DNA from: Scylla paramamosain
Taxonomy: Eukaryota > Arthropoda > Malacostraca > Decapoda > Portunidae
Reading direction: 5' to 3'
NCBI RefSeq assembly: GCF_035594125.1
Contig: NC_087190.1
Coordinates: 8,297,539 to 8,361,538, forward strand
DNA length: 64,000 nucleotides
Shown here: one piece after another, positions 38,447 through 53,000 of the stretch
Layout of the letters: each line of letters begins with the position of its first letter
Position numbering within the stretch: the stretch's first letter is position 1
Position numbers and translations under genes: made by a program
Notes under the pieces: model-generated
Told to the model about the DNA's origin: nothing
Seen by the model: only the letters and a program-made list of their open reading frames with translations
Databases searched by the model: none

Positions 38447-41400
38447 GTACCTATGAAGGAGAAAAAAAAAATTAATAAATAAATCCTTTTATTTATTTAT
38501 TTATTTTTTATTTTTTTTCTAAATAACGAGTGTTATTTGTGGGTTTTAGCTTTTTGGTAATTAAGGAACTTAAAAACACTAATAACACACGTTTCTCGTA
38601 ATGTCCTTACGTTTCCTTAACATAAGGTTCTTTGCATGTATTTAAGCGTTTTTATAGAAAACATGATCAAAAACACTCAAAATACATATTTTTGGTAATG
38701 TTATTCTGTTTCTGCATGAAGTTTGTTTTCCATGCATTTTAGTGGTTTGGTATGTAAGGAGTTCAAAAACACATATTGGCAAGTTCTTCGTAAAAGTTGG
38801 TTTTATTCCCGTGTAATGTGATTGCCCTGCTTTTTAGTACTTCATTGCCTAACACGCTCAAAAACAATTAAAAGACACTTCTGGTAATGTCATTTTTTCC
38901 CCTCATAAAGCTACTTTCGCATGCTATTTTGGGTATTGCTAACTAGGAATATGAAAAACACTCAAAATACAGGCATTTGCTAAGGTTGTTCTGTTTCTCA
39001 ATTAAGATTGTTATTCATGAGTTTCAGCATTTTGGTATCTAAGAAACTTCTTTATATACACGAGTTTTTGCGTTTTTCTACGTAAAACAGAAGATACATT
39101 TTCAGTAATTTTGTTTTGGAATCCCATATAGAGTGAGTTCCTTATTATTTATCGTTTTCGTGCCTAACATGCTGAAAAACACACAAAAGACAGATTTCTG
39201 GTAAGGTCGTTTAATTTCCTCATATAGGAGGCTTTGCATGCACTTTAGGGTTTGGTACATAACAGTCCGAAAAAAAGCAATAATCAACTTTTTTTATAAT
39301 ATGCTCTTATCATATAATTGCCTTGAATTTTCCAAGAATGTTGGCTTTCGGTACCTATGAAGATGAATAACAAAAAAATAAAAATCTTGTTTTTTAATTT
39401 TTTATTTATTTATTTTTTCTAAATAAAGAGTGGGTTTTAGGTTTTTGGTACATAACAAACTTAAAAACACTCATAATATACGTTTCTTGTAATGTCCTTT
39501 TCTTTCCCAAACATAAGGTTCTTTTCATATATTTAAGCGTTTTTATAGATAACATGATCAAAAACACTCAAAATACATGTTTTTGGTAATTTTATTCTGT
39601 TTTTCCATAAATTTGTTTTACATGCGTTTTAGTGGTTTAGTATATAAGGAGCTCAAAAACACTTAAAGGCAAGTTCTTGATAAAAATTGGGTTCATTCAA
39701 ATGTAATGTGATTGCCCTGATTTTTAGTGCTTTATTGCCAATTAAGCTCAAAAACACTCAAAAGACATTTTTCTGGTAATGTCATTTTTTTCTCACATAA
39801 AGCTGGTTTCGCATGCAATTTGGGGTTTTGGTAACGAAGAATGTGAAAAGCTCTCAAAATACACGCATTTAGTAAGGTTGTTCTGTTTCTAAATTAGGAA
39901 TGTTATTCATGAGTTTCAGCATTTTGGTATCTATGAAACTTCTATATATCCAAAAGCTTTTGCGCTTTTTGCCTTTTGGTTCTTTTCAACTATAAAACAC
40001 TCATTATACACTTTTCTTTTAATGTCCTTTTATTTCCTAATATAGAGTGCTTTGCATCAATTTTCGCGTTTTTTGTATGTAACAAGCTCAAAACACTCAA
40101 AATATACCTTTTTGGTAATGTTTTTCTATTTTTTTTTATATTGGTTGGTTTGCTTCCGTTTTTGTGTTTTTCTACGTAAAACACTGAGAAGACACGTTTT
40201 CAGTAGTTTTGTTTTGGATTCCCATATAGAGTGAGTTCCTTTTTTATTTATCGTTTTGGTGCCTAACATTCTGAAAAACACTCAAAAGACAGGTTTCTTT
40301 TAAGGTCGTGTAATTTCCTCATATTGGAGGCTTTGCATGCACTTTAGGGTTTGGTATATAACAGTCCGAAAAAAAGCTAAAATTAACTTTTTTGATAATT
40401 TTCTTTTATCACATAATAGCCCGGAATTTTCCCAGAATTTTGGCATCTCGGTACCTATGAAGATGAATAAAAAAAAATAAATAAATAAATCGTATTTTTT
40501 ATATTTTTTTATTATATATTTTTCTAAATAAACAGTGTTATTTTGTCGGTTTTAGCTTTTTGCTACTTGAGGAACTAAAAAACACTTACAATAAATATTT
40601 CTCGTAATGTCCTTTCGTTTCCCAAACATAAGGTTCTTTGTATGTATTTAAGGGTTTTTATAGATAACATGATCAAAAACACTCAAAATACATGTTTTTG
40701 GTAATGTTATTGTTTGTCCATAAAAGGTGTTTTGCATGCGTTTTAGCGTTTTGGTATGTAATGTGCTCAAAAACACCTAAAGGCAAGTTCTTGGTAAAAG
40801 TTGGTTTTATTCATATGTAATGTGATTGCCCTGCTTTTTAGTGGTTTATTGCCTAACACGCTCAAAAACACTCGAAAGACATTTTCTGGTAATATTATTT
40901 TTTTCCCACATAAAGCTAGTTTCGCATGGAATTTGGGGTTTTGGTAACTAAAAATGTGAAAAACACACAAAATACAGGCATTTAGTAAGGTTTTTCTGTT
41001 TCTTAATTAAAAGTGTTATTCATGAGTTTCAGCATTTTGGTATGTAAGAAACTTCTTTATGTACACGAGCTTTTGAGTTTTTTGCCTTGTGGTTCTTGTG
41101 AAACTATAAAACACTCATTATATACGTTTCTCGTAATGTCCTTTTCTTTCCTAATATAGAGTACGTTTCATCCATTTTTTGCATTTTTTTGTAGGTAACA
41201 AGTTCAAAAACACATCAAAATATATCTTTTTGGTAATGTTATTCTATTTCTTCATATTGGTTAATTTGCATGCGTTTCAGCGTTTTTCTACGTAAATCAC
41301 TGAAAAGACACGTTTTCAGTAATATTCTTCAATTTGCTGAAAACACACTCAAAATACAGGTTTCTGGTAAACTCGATTAATTTCTCCATATAGGTTGCTT

Positions 41401-44400
41401 TGCATGTACTTCAGGGTTTGGTACATAACTCCGGAAATAAGCTAATTTTTTTTTTATAATGATTTTTTTTTTTTACAAAGTTTCCCTGAATTTTTCCCGA
41501 ATTTTGGTATCTCGGTACCTATGAAGATGAATAACAAAATTTTTTTTTCTCTATAAAGTGTTATTTGAGTTTTAGCTTTGTGGTACTTAAGGAACTTAAA
41601 AACACTCACAATACACGATTTTCGTAATGTCCTTTTCTTATAGAAACAGGGTTCTTTACATGTTTTTATAGGTAAAATGATCAAAAACACTCAAAATACA
41701 TATTTTTGGTAATGTTATTCTGTTTCTCCATAAAGGGTGTTTTACATGAGTTTTAGCGTTTTGGTATGTAAGGAGTTAAAAACTCTTAAAGCCAAGTTCT
41801 TCGTAAAAGTTGGTTTTATTCCCAAGTAATGTGATTGTTCTGCTTTTTAGTGCTTTGTTGCATATCACGCTCAAAAACATTTAAAAGACATTATTCTGGT
41901 AATGTCATTTTTTTCCCCACATAAAGCTAGTTTCGCATGTAATTTGGCAGTTTCGTAACTATGAATGTGAAAAACACTCAAAATACACAATTTGGAATGG
42001 TAGTTCTATTTCTCGATTAAAAGTGTTAGTCATGCATTTCTTCACTTTGGTATGTAAGAAACTTTTCTATATACACGAGTTTTTGCGTTTATTGCCTTGT
42101 GGTTCTTGTGAAACTATAAAACACTCATTATACATGTTTCTTGTAATGTTCTTTTGTTTCCTAATATAGAGTGTTTTCCATCCATTTTTGCATTTTTTGT
42201 AGGTAACAAGCTTAAAAACACTCAAAATATATATTTTTGAAAATGCTATTCTATTTCTTCATATTGGTTGGTTTGCATCCGTTTTAGCGTTTTTCTTCGT
42301 AAATCTGTGAAAAGACTCGTTTTCAGTAATATTGTTGAAATTACTTCTGGTACAGGTTTGGTACATAACTCCGGAAAAAAGATAAAATTATTATTATTTT
42401 TTTTTCTTTACCTAACTTCCCTGAATTTTGCCAAAATTTTAGCATCTCGATACCTATGAAGATGAATAACAAAAAAAAAAATTATAAATATTTATTTTTT
42501 TTCTCTTTAAAGAGTATTATTTGTGTGTTTTAGCTTTTTGGTACTTAAGGAACCTAAAAATTCTCATAATACACAATTTTCGTAATATCCTTTCGTTTTT
42601 ACAAACATAGGGTTCTTTGCATGTATTTAAGCGTTTTTATAGGTAACATGATCAAAAACACTTAAAATTCATGTTTTTGGTAATGTTATTTTGTTTCACC
42701 ATAAGGGTGTTTTGTATGCGTTTTAGCCTTTTGTTATGTAAGGAGTTAAAAACACTTAAAGGCATGTTTTTGGTGAAAGTTGGTTTTATTCCCATGTGAT
42801 GTGATTGTTCTGCTTTTTAGTGCTTTGTTGCATATCACGCTCTAAAACACTCAAAAGACACTTTTCTGGTAATGTCATTTTTCCCACATAAAACTACTTT
42901 TGCAAGTAATTTCGGATTTTCGTAACTAAGAATGTGAAAAACACTCAAAATACTCACATTTGTTAAGATAGTTCTGTTTCTCAATTAAAAGTCTTATTCA
43001 TGAGTTTCAGCATTTTGGAATGTAAGAAACTTCTTTATATACACGAGTTTTTTTCGTTTTTTGCCTTGCGGTTCTTGGGAAACTATAAAACACTCATTAT
43101 ACACGTTTCTCGTAATGTCCTTTTGCTTCCCAATATAGAGTGCTTTCTATCCATTTTCGCGTTTTTTGTAGGTAACAATTTCCAAAACACTCAAAATATA
43201 CCTTTTTGGTAATGTTATTCTATTTCTTCATTTTGGTTGATTTGCATCCGTTTTAGCGTTTTTGTAAGTAAAACACCGAAAAGAGAAGTTTTCAGTAATT
43301 GTGTTTTGGATTCCCATATAGATTGACTTCCTTGGGTTTTATCGTGTTGGTTCCTAACATGCTGAAAAACACTCATAAGCCAGTTTTTCTGGTAAAGAGG
43401 TTTAATTTCCCCATAGAGGCTTTGCATACACTTTAGGGGTTTGGTACATAACAGTCCGAAAAAAAGTTAACTTTTTTGATAATGTTCTTATTTCATATAA
43501 TTTCCTGAACTTTGCCCGAATTTTGGCACCTCGTTACCTGTGAATATGAATAAGAATGAAAAAAAAAATCTCGTATTTTTGTATTTATTTATTTTGTTTT
43601 CTCAATAAAGAGTGTAATTTGTGGCTTTTAGCTTTTTCGTACTTAATGAACTTAAAAACACTCATAATACACGTTTCTCGTAATGTCCTTTTGTTTCCCA
43701 AAAATAGGGTTCTTTGCATGTATTTAAGCGGTTTTATTGGTAACATGATCAAAAACACTCAAAATACATGTTTTTGGTAATGTTCTTCTGTTTCACCATA
43801 AAGTGTATTTTGCTTGCGTTTTAGTGTTTTGGTATATAAGGAGTTTAAAAACACTTAAAGGCAAGTTCTTGTTAAAAATTGGTTTTATTCCAATGTAAAG
43901 TGTTTGCTCTGGTTTTTACTGCTTTACTGCCTAACACGCTCAAAAACACTCAAAAGACATTTTCAGGTAATGTCATTTTTTTCCCACATAAAGCTGGTTT
44001 TGCATGCAATTTGGGGTTTTGGTAACTAAGAATGTGAAAAGCACTCAAAATACACGCATTTTGTAGGATTGTTCTGTTTCTCAATTAAGAGTGTTGTTCC
44101 AGAGTTTCAGCATTTTAAAATGTAAGAAACTTCTCTATATACACGAGTTTTTGCGTTTTTTGGCTTGTAGTTCTTGTGAAACTATAAAACACTCATTATA
44201 CACGTTTCTCGTAATGTCCTTTTGCTTCCCAATATAGAGCGCTTTCCATCCATTTTCGCGTTTTTTGTAGGTAACAATTTAAAAAACACTCAAAATATAC
44301 CTTATTGGTAATGTTATCTTATTTTCTCATATTGGTTGGTTTGCATCCGTTTTAGCGTTTTTCTACGTAAAACACCGAAAAGACACGTTTTTAGTAATTT

Positions 44401-46058
44401 TGTTTTGGATTCCCATATAGATTGACTTCCATGCTATTTATCGTGTTGGTTCCTTAGATGCTAAAAAACACTCATAAGACCGTTTTCTGGCAAAGACGTT
44501 TAATTTCCCCTTATAGATGGCTTTGCATGCACTTTAAGGATTTGGTACATAACAGTCCGAAAAAAAAGCTAAATTTAATTTTTTTGATAATGTTCTTATT
44601 TCACATAATTTCTTGAATTTTGCCCGAATTTTGGCATATCGGTATCTGTGAAGATGAATAAGAAAGAAAAAAAATGTATTTTTTTTTTATTTATTGTTTC
44701 TCAATAAAGAGTGTTATTTTCGGCTTTAACTTTTTGGTAATTAATGAAGTTAAAAACACTCATAATACACGTTTCTCGTAATCTCCTTTCGTTTCCCAAA
44801 AATAGTGTTCTTTGTATGTATTTAAGCGTTTTTATTGAAAACATGATCAAAAACACTCAAAATACATGTTTTTGGTAATGTTATTCCGTTTCACCATAAA
44901 CTGTGTTTTGCATGCGTTTTAGTGTTTTGGTATATAAGGAGCTCAAAAAACACTTAAAAACACTTAAAAACACTAAAAAAACACTTCTTGGTAAAAATTC
45001 GTTTTACTCCAATGTAATGTGATTGCCCTTCTTTTTAGTGCTTTATTGCATAGCACGCTGAAAAACACTCAAAAGACACTTTTATGGTAGTCTTTTTTTT
45101 TTTCCCACAAATCTATTTTCGCATTTAATTTGGGGTTTTGGTAACTAAGAATGTTAAAAGCACTCAAAATACACCCATTTAGTAAGGTTGTTCTGTTTCT
45201 CAATTAAGAGCGTTATGAGTTTTACCATTTTTGTATCTAGGAAACCTCTCCATATACACGAGATTTTGCGTTTTTTGCCTTGTGGTTCTTTTGAACTATA
45301 AAACACTCATTAATACACTTTTCTTGCAATGTCCTCTTGTTTCCTAATATAGAGTGCTTTGCATCAATTTTCGCGTTTTTTGCAGGTAACAAGCTCAAAA
45401 ACACTCAAAATGTACCTTTTTTGGTAAAGTTTTTCTATTTCTTGATATTGGTTGTTTTCCATCCGTTTTAACGTTTTTCTACCTAAAACACTGAGAAGAC
45501 ACGTTTTCAGTAAATTTGTTTTGGATTCCCATATAGAATGAGTTCCTTATTATTAATCATTTTTGTGCCTAACATGCTAAAAAAAAAACACTCAAAACAC
45601 AGATATCTGGTATGGTCGTTTAATTTCCTCATATAGGAGGCTTTGCATGCACTTTAGGGTTTGGTACATAACAGTTCGAAAAAAAAAGCTGAAATTTTCT
45701 TTTTTGATATTATTCTTTTATCATATGATTGCCCTGAATTTTCCCAGAATTTTTGCTTCTCGGTACCTATGAAGATGAATAACAAAAAAAAAAAAAAAAA
45801 ATTCCTATTTTTTTTTTTTTTTTCTAAATAAAGAGTGTTATTTGTGGGTTTTAGGTTTTTGGTACTTAAGGAACTTAAAAAAAAACACTCATAATACACG
45901 TTTCTCATAATGTCCTTTTGTTTCCCAAACATAATGTTCTTTGCATGTATTTAATTGTTTTTATAGATAACATGATCAAAAGCACTCAAAATACATGTTT
46001 TTGGTAATGTTATTCTGTTTCTCCATGAAGTTTGTTTTGCATGCGTTTTAGCTGTTTG

Positions 46059-46104
46059 GTATATAAGTATATAAGGAGCTCAAAAAGTATATAAGGAGCT
46101 CAAT
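46059..46104 (+). repeat. 20-bp tandem micro-duplication in M3
   Basis: GTATATAAGGAGCTCAAAAA is present twice (from 46067 and 46087), preceded by a partial copy GTATATAA at 46059. Sister units have one copy. Confidence 0.85.
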
Positions 46105-49100
46105 AACACTTAAAGGCAAGTTTTTGGTATAAATTGGTGTTATTCCAATGAAATATGATTGCCCTGCTTTTTATTGCTTTATTGCCTATCACGCTCAAAA
46201 AACACTCAAAAGACACTTTTCTGGTAAAGTCATTTTTTTTCCTACACATCTATTTTCGCATGCAATTTGTGGTTTTGGTAACTAAGAATGTGAAAAGCAC
46301 TCAAAATACACGCATTTAATAAGGTGTTCTATTTGTGAATTAAGAGTGTTATTCATGAGTTGCAGCATTTTCGTATCTAGGAACCTTTTCCATATACACG
46401 AGTTTTTGTGTTTTTTTTCCTTTTGGTTCTTTTGAACTATAAAAAACTCATTATACACTTTTCTTACAAAGTCCTTTTGTTTTTTAATAAAGATTGCTTT
46501 GCATCAATTTTCGCGTTTTTTTGTAGGTAACAAGCTCAAAAACACTCAAAATATACCTTTTTGGTAATGTTTTTCTATTTCTTGATATTGGTTGGTTTGC
46601 ATCCATTTTAGCGTTTTTTTTTTGTAAAACACATAAAAAACACGTTTTCAGCAACTTTGTTTTGGATTCTCATATAGAGTGAGTTCCTTATTATTTATCG
46701 TTTTGGTGCCTAACATGCTGAAAAACACTCAAAAAACAGATTTCTGGTAAGGTCGTTTAATTTCCTCATAAAGGAGTCTTTGGATGCACTTTAGGGTTTG
46801 GTACATAAAAGTCCGAAAAAAAAGCTAAAATTAACTTTTTTTGTTAATTTTCTTTGATCATATAATAGCCCTGAATTTTCCCAGAATTTTGGCATCTCGG
46901 TACCTATGAAGATGAATAACAAAAAAAAATCCTATTTTTTTTTCTTACTTTTTTTCTAAATAAAGAGTGTTATTTGTGGGTTTTAGCTTTTTGGTATTTA
47001 AGGAACTTAAAAACACTTATAATAAACATTTCTCGTAATGTCCTTTCGTTTCGCGAACATAAGGTTCTTTGCGTGTATTTAAGCGTTTTTATAGATAACA
47101 TGATCAAAAACACTCAAAATATAAGTTTTTGGTAATTTTATTCTGTTTCTCCATAAAAAGTGTTTTGCATGCGTTTTAGCGTTTTGGTATGTAATGAGCT
47201 CAAATACACTTGAAAGCAAGTTCTTGGTAAAAGTTGTTTTTATTCCCATGTAATGTGATTGCCATGCTTTTTATTGCTTTATTGCCTAACACGCTCAAAA
47301 CACTCTAAAGACACTTTTCTGGTAATATCATTTTTTTTCCCACATAAAGCTAGTTTTGCATGGAATTTGGGGGTTTGGTAACTAAGAATGTGAAAAAAAA
47401 TCAAAACACAGGCATTAATAAGGTTGCTCTATTTCTTAATTAAAAGTGTTATTCATGAGTTTAAGCATTTTGGTATGTAAGAAACTTTTCTAATACACAC
47501 ATTTGGTAAGGTATTTCTGTTTCAAAATTAAAAGTGTTATTCATGAGTTTCATTTTTTTGGTATGTAAGAAACTTCTTTATGTACACGAGTTTTTGAGTT
47601 TTTTGATTTGTGGTTCTTGTCAAACTATAAAACACTCATACACGTTTCACGTAATGTCCTTTTCTTTGCTAATATCAAGTGCCTTCCATCCATTTTTGCA
47701 TTTTTTTGTAGGTAACAAGCTCAAAAACATCAAAATATATCTTTTTGGTAATGTTATTCTATTTCCTCATATTGGTTGGTTTAAATCCGTTTTAGCGTTT
47801 TTTTTTAAGTAAATCACTGAAAAAAAACACGTTTTCAGTAATATTGTTGAAATTGCTGAAAAACACTCAAAAGACAGGTTTCTGGTAAAGTCGTGTAATT
47901 TCCCCATATAGGTGGATTTGCATGCACTTCAGGGTTTGTACATAACTCTGGAAAAAAGCTTAAATTATTTTTGTTGATACTGATTTTTTTTTACAAAATT
48001 TTAATGAATTTTGCCAGAAATTTGGCATCTCGGTACCTATGAAGATAAATAACAAAAAAAATATGTTTTTTTTTCTCTCTATAAAGAGTGTTATTTGTGG
48101 GTTTTAGCTTTTTGGTACTTAAGGAACTTAAAAACACTCACAATACACGAGTTTCGTAATATCCTTTTGTTATACAATCATAGGGTTCTTTACATGTATT
48201 TAAGCGTTTTTATAGGTTACATGATGAAAAACATTAAAAATACATGTTTTTGGTAATGTTATTTTGTTTCTCCTTAAAGGATATTTTGCATGCGTTTGAC
48301 CGATTTGGTATGTAAGGAGTTAAAAAACACTTAAAGGCAAGTTCTTCGTAAAAGTTGGTTTTATTCCCATGTAATATGATCGTTCTGCTTTTTAGTACTT
48401 TGTTGCTTATCACGCTCAAAAACACTAAAAAGACACTTTTTTGGTAATGTCAATTTTTTTCTCACATGAAGGTAGTTTCGCATGTAATTTGGCATTTTCG
48501 TAATTAAGAATGTGAAAAACACTGAGAATACACAATGTGGTAAGGTAGTTTTGTTTATTGATTAAAAGTGTTATTCATGCATTTCATCATTTTGGTATGT
48601 AAGAAATTTCTCTATATACACGAGTTTTTGCGTTTATTGCCTTGTGGTTCTTTTAAAACTATAAAACACTCATTATACACATTTCTCGTGATGTCCTTTT
48701 CGTTTCCTAATATAGAGTGCTTTACATGCATTTTTGCATTTTTTTGTAGGTAACAAGCTCAAAAACACTCAAAATATATCTTTTTGGTAATGTTATTCTA
48801 TTTCTTTATATAGGTTGGTTTCCATCTCCTTTAGCGTTTTTCTACGTAAAACACTGAAAAGACACGTTTTCAGTAATTTTGTTTTGGTATCACATATTAA
48901 CTGACTTCCATATTATTTATCGTATTGGTGCCTAACATGCTGAAAAACACTAAAAAGACAGGTTTCTGGTAAAGTCGTTTAACTTCCCTATATAGGTGAC
49001 TTTGCATGCACTTAAGTTTTTCGTACATAACAATCCGAAAAAAAAGCTATAATTAACTTTTTTGGTAATGTTCTTTTTTCCACATAAATTCCCTGAATTT

Positions 49101-49554
49101 TGGCAGAATTTTGGCATATCGGTACCTATAAGGATGAAAAACAAAAAAACAAAAAATTCCCATTTTTTAAATTTTTTTGTTTATTTTTTTTCTAAATAAA
49201 AAGTATTATTTGTGGTTTTTACCTCTTAGGTACTGAAGGAACTTAAAAAAATAATCATAAAACACGTTTTTCGTAATGTTCTTTCATTTCCCAAACATAA
49301 GGTTCTTTACATGTATTTAAGCGTTTTTATAGATAACATGATCAAAAACACTCAAAATACATATATTTCGTAATATTATTCTGTTTCTCCATAAAATATA
49401 TTTTGCATGCGTTTTAGCGTTTTGGTATGTAAGGAGCTCAAAAATACTTAAAGGCAAGTTCTTGCTAAAAATTTGGTTTTATTCCCATGGAATGTGATTG
49501 CCCTTCCTTTTTAGTGCTTTATTGCGTAACACGCTCAAAAACACTCAAAAGACA

Positions 49555-50022
49555 TGCAAGGCCTCGCATATGAGGAAATTAAAGAACTTACATGAAATCT
49601 GTCTTTTGAGTGTTTTTCAGCATGTTAGGTACCAAAACGATAAATAATAAGGAACTCACTCTATGTGGGAATCCAAAAGAAAATTACTGAAAACGTGTAT
49701 TCTCAGTGTTTTACGTAGAAAAACGCTAAAACTGATGCAAACCAACCAATATCAAGAAGCAGAAAAACATTACCAAAAATGTATATTTTGAGTGTTTTTG
49801 AGCTTGTTTCCTAAAAAAAAAAAACGCAAAAATTGATACAAAGCACTCTATGTTGGGAAACAAAGGGACATTGCGAGAAAAGTATATAATGAATGTTTTA
49901 TAGTTCAAAAAAACCACAATGCAAAAAACGCAAAAACTCGTGTATATGAAGAAATTTCCTAGATACCAAAATGCTGAATAACACTCTTAATTGAGAAACA
50001 GAACAACCATACTAAATGCGTG
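49555..50022 (-). repeat. Inverted five-monomer block (copy I4)
   Basis: Same content and junctions as the blocks at 1961 and 23365: M4 ...AAAGACA joined to inverted M9 (TGCAAGGCCTCGC), and inverted M5 ...AATGCG/TG joined to M3. GGCCTCGCATAT is shared with the 1961 copy specifically, in keeping with the 1-8 kb versus 47.5-54.6 kb duplication. Confidence 0.85.
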
Positions 50023-53000
50023 TCAAAAACACTAAAAGGTAAGTTCTTCGTAAAAGTTGGTTTTATTTCCCATGTAATGTGATTGCCCTGCTTTTTAGTG
50101 CTTTATTGCCTAACATGCTCAAAAACACTCAAAGACACTTTTCTGCTAATGTCATTTTTTTCCCACATAGAGCTAGTTTCGCAGGGAATTTGGGTTTTGG
50201 TAACTAAGAATGTAAGAAAACACTCAAAATACACGGATTTAGTAAAGTTGCTCTGTTTCTTGATTAAGAGTGTTATTCATGAGTTTCAGCATTTTGGTAT
50301 CTTAGAAACTTCACACAGACGAGTTTTTGCGTTTTTTGCCTTGTGATTCTGGTGAAACTATAAAACACTCATTATAAACGTTTCTCATTATGTCCTTTTT
50401 TTCCTAATATACAGTGCTTTGCATCCATTTTTGCGTTTTTTTTTTATGTAACAAGCTCAAAAACACAAAAATATACTTTTCTGGTAATGTTATTCTATTT
50501 TTTTTTTTTCATATTCGTTGGTTTGCATCCGTTTTAGCGTTTTTCTACGTAAATCTTATAAAAGACACGTTTTCAGTAATTTTGTTTTGGATTTCCATAT
50601 AGAGTGACTTTCATATTATCTATCGTTTTGGTGACCAACATGCAGAAAACCACTCAAACGACAGGTTTCTTGTAAAGTCGTTAAATTTTCCCAAATAGGT
50701 GGCTTTGCATACACTTTATGGTTTGGTACATAACTCTGAAAAAAAAAGATAAAATTTACTTTTTCGATAATGTTCTTTTTTCCACAAAATTTCCCTGAAT
50801 TTTGGCAGAATTTTGGCATCTTGGTACCTTTGAACATCAATAAAAAAAAATTAAAATGCTATTTATTTATTTATTTTTTTTTCTCTATAAAGAGTGTTAT
50901 TTGTAGGTTTTAACGTTTTTGTACTTAAGGAACTTAAAAACAGTCATAATACACTTTTCTCGTAATGTCCTTTCGTTTCCCAAATATATGGATCTTTGCA
51001 TGTATTTAAGCGTTTTTATAGGTAACATGATAAAAAACACCTAAAACACTTGTTTTTGGTAATGTTATTCTGCTTCTTCATAAAGGAGTGTTTTGCATGC
51101 GTTTTAGCGATTTATTATGTAAGGAGCTGAAAAACACTTCAAGGCAAGTTCTTGGTAAAAGTTGGTTTTATTCCAAAGTAATGTGATTGCCCTGCTTTCT
51201 AGTGCTTTATTGCCTAACACGCTCATAAACACTCAAAAGACATTTCTGGTAATGTCATTTTTTTCACACATAAAGCTAGTTTCGCATGCTATTTGGGGTT
51301 TTGCTAACTAAGAATGTGAAAAAAAACTTTCAAAATACACGCATTTGGTAATGTTGTTCTGTTTCTCAATTAAGATCGTTATTCATGAGCTTCAGCATTT
51401 TGGTATCTAAGAAACTTCTTTATATTTACGAGTTTTTGCGTTTTTTGCCTTGTGGTTCTTGTGAACCACAAGTTCTTTTGCCCGAAAATAATAAGACTCA
51501 TTATACACGTTTCTTATAATGTCCTTTTCTTTTCCAATAGGGAGTGCTTTGCATCCATTTTCGCGTTTTTTTGTAGGTAACAAGCTCAAAAACACTCAAA
51601 ATATACCTTTTTGTTAGTTATTCTATTTCTTCATATTGGTTGATTTGCATCCGTTTTAGCGTTTTTCTACGTAAAACACTGAAAAGACACGTTTTCAGTA
51701 ATTTTGTTTTTAGATTCCCAAAGAATATTGCCAGAATTTTGGTATCTTAGTACCTATGAAGATGAATAAGAAAAAAAAAAAAATTATTTTATTTATTTTT
51801 TTCTCTACAAAGAGTGTTATTTGTGGGTTTTAGCTTTTTTGGTACTTAAGGAACTTAAAAACACTCATAATACACGTTTCTCGTAATATCCTTTCGTTTC
51901 CCAAACATAAGGTTCTTTGCATGTATTTAAGCGTTTTTATAAATAACATGATCAAAACACATGATCACATGATCAAAACACTCAAAATACATGTTTTTGG
52001 AAATGTTACTCTGTTTCTACATAATGGGTGTTTTGCATGCGTTTTAGCGTTTTGGTATGTAAGGAGTTAAAAAAAACACTTAAAGGCAAGTTCTTCGTAA
52101 AAGTTGGTTTTATTCCCATGTAATGTGATTGTTCTGCTTTTTAGTGCTTTATTGTATATCACGCTCAAAAACACTCAAAAGAAACTTTTCTGGTAATATA
52201 TTTTTTTTACCCACATAAAGCTAGTTTTGCATGTAATTTGGGATTTTCGTAACTAAGAATGTGAAAAACACTCAAAATACACACATTTGGTAAGGTAGTT
52301 CTTTTTCTCAATTAAAAGTGTTATTCATGAGGTTTAGCATTTTGGTATGTAAGAAACTACTCTATATACACGAGTTTTTCCGTTTTTTGTCTTGTGGTTA
52401 TTGTGAAACTATAAAACAATCATTATACACGTTTCTCTAAATGTCATTTTTTTCTTCCCAATATAGAGTGCTTTTACATCCATTTTCTCTTTTTTTGTAG
52501 GTAAAAAGCTCAAAAAGACTTGTTATTCTATTTCTTCATATTCGTTGCTTTGCATCCGTTTTAGCGTTTTTTCTACGTAAAACACTGAAAAGACACGTTT
52601 TCAGTAATTTTGTTTTGGATTCACATATTGACTGACTTCCATATTATTTATCGTTTTGGTGCCTAAAATACTGAGAAACACTGAAAAGACAGGTTTCTGG
52701 AAAAGTAGTTTAATTTCCTCATATAGGTGTCTTTGCATGCACTTTAGGGCTAGGTAAATAACAATCCGAGAAAAAAGCTATAATTAACTTTTTTGATAAT
52801 GTTCTTTTTTCCACATAAATTCCCTGAATTTTGGCAGAATTTTTTTTATTTTTATTTTATTTTTTTCTTCTCTTTAAAGAGTGTTATTTGTGGGTTTTAA
52901 CGTTTTGGTACTTAAGGAACTTAAAAACAGTCATAATACACGTTTGTCGTAATGTCCTTTCGTTTCCAAAAGATAGGGTTCTTTGCATGTATTTAAGCGT

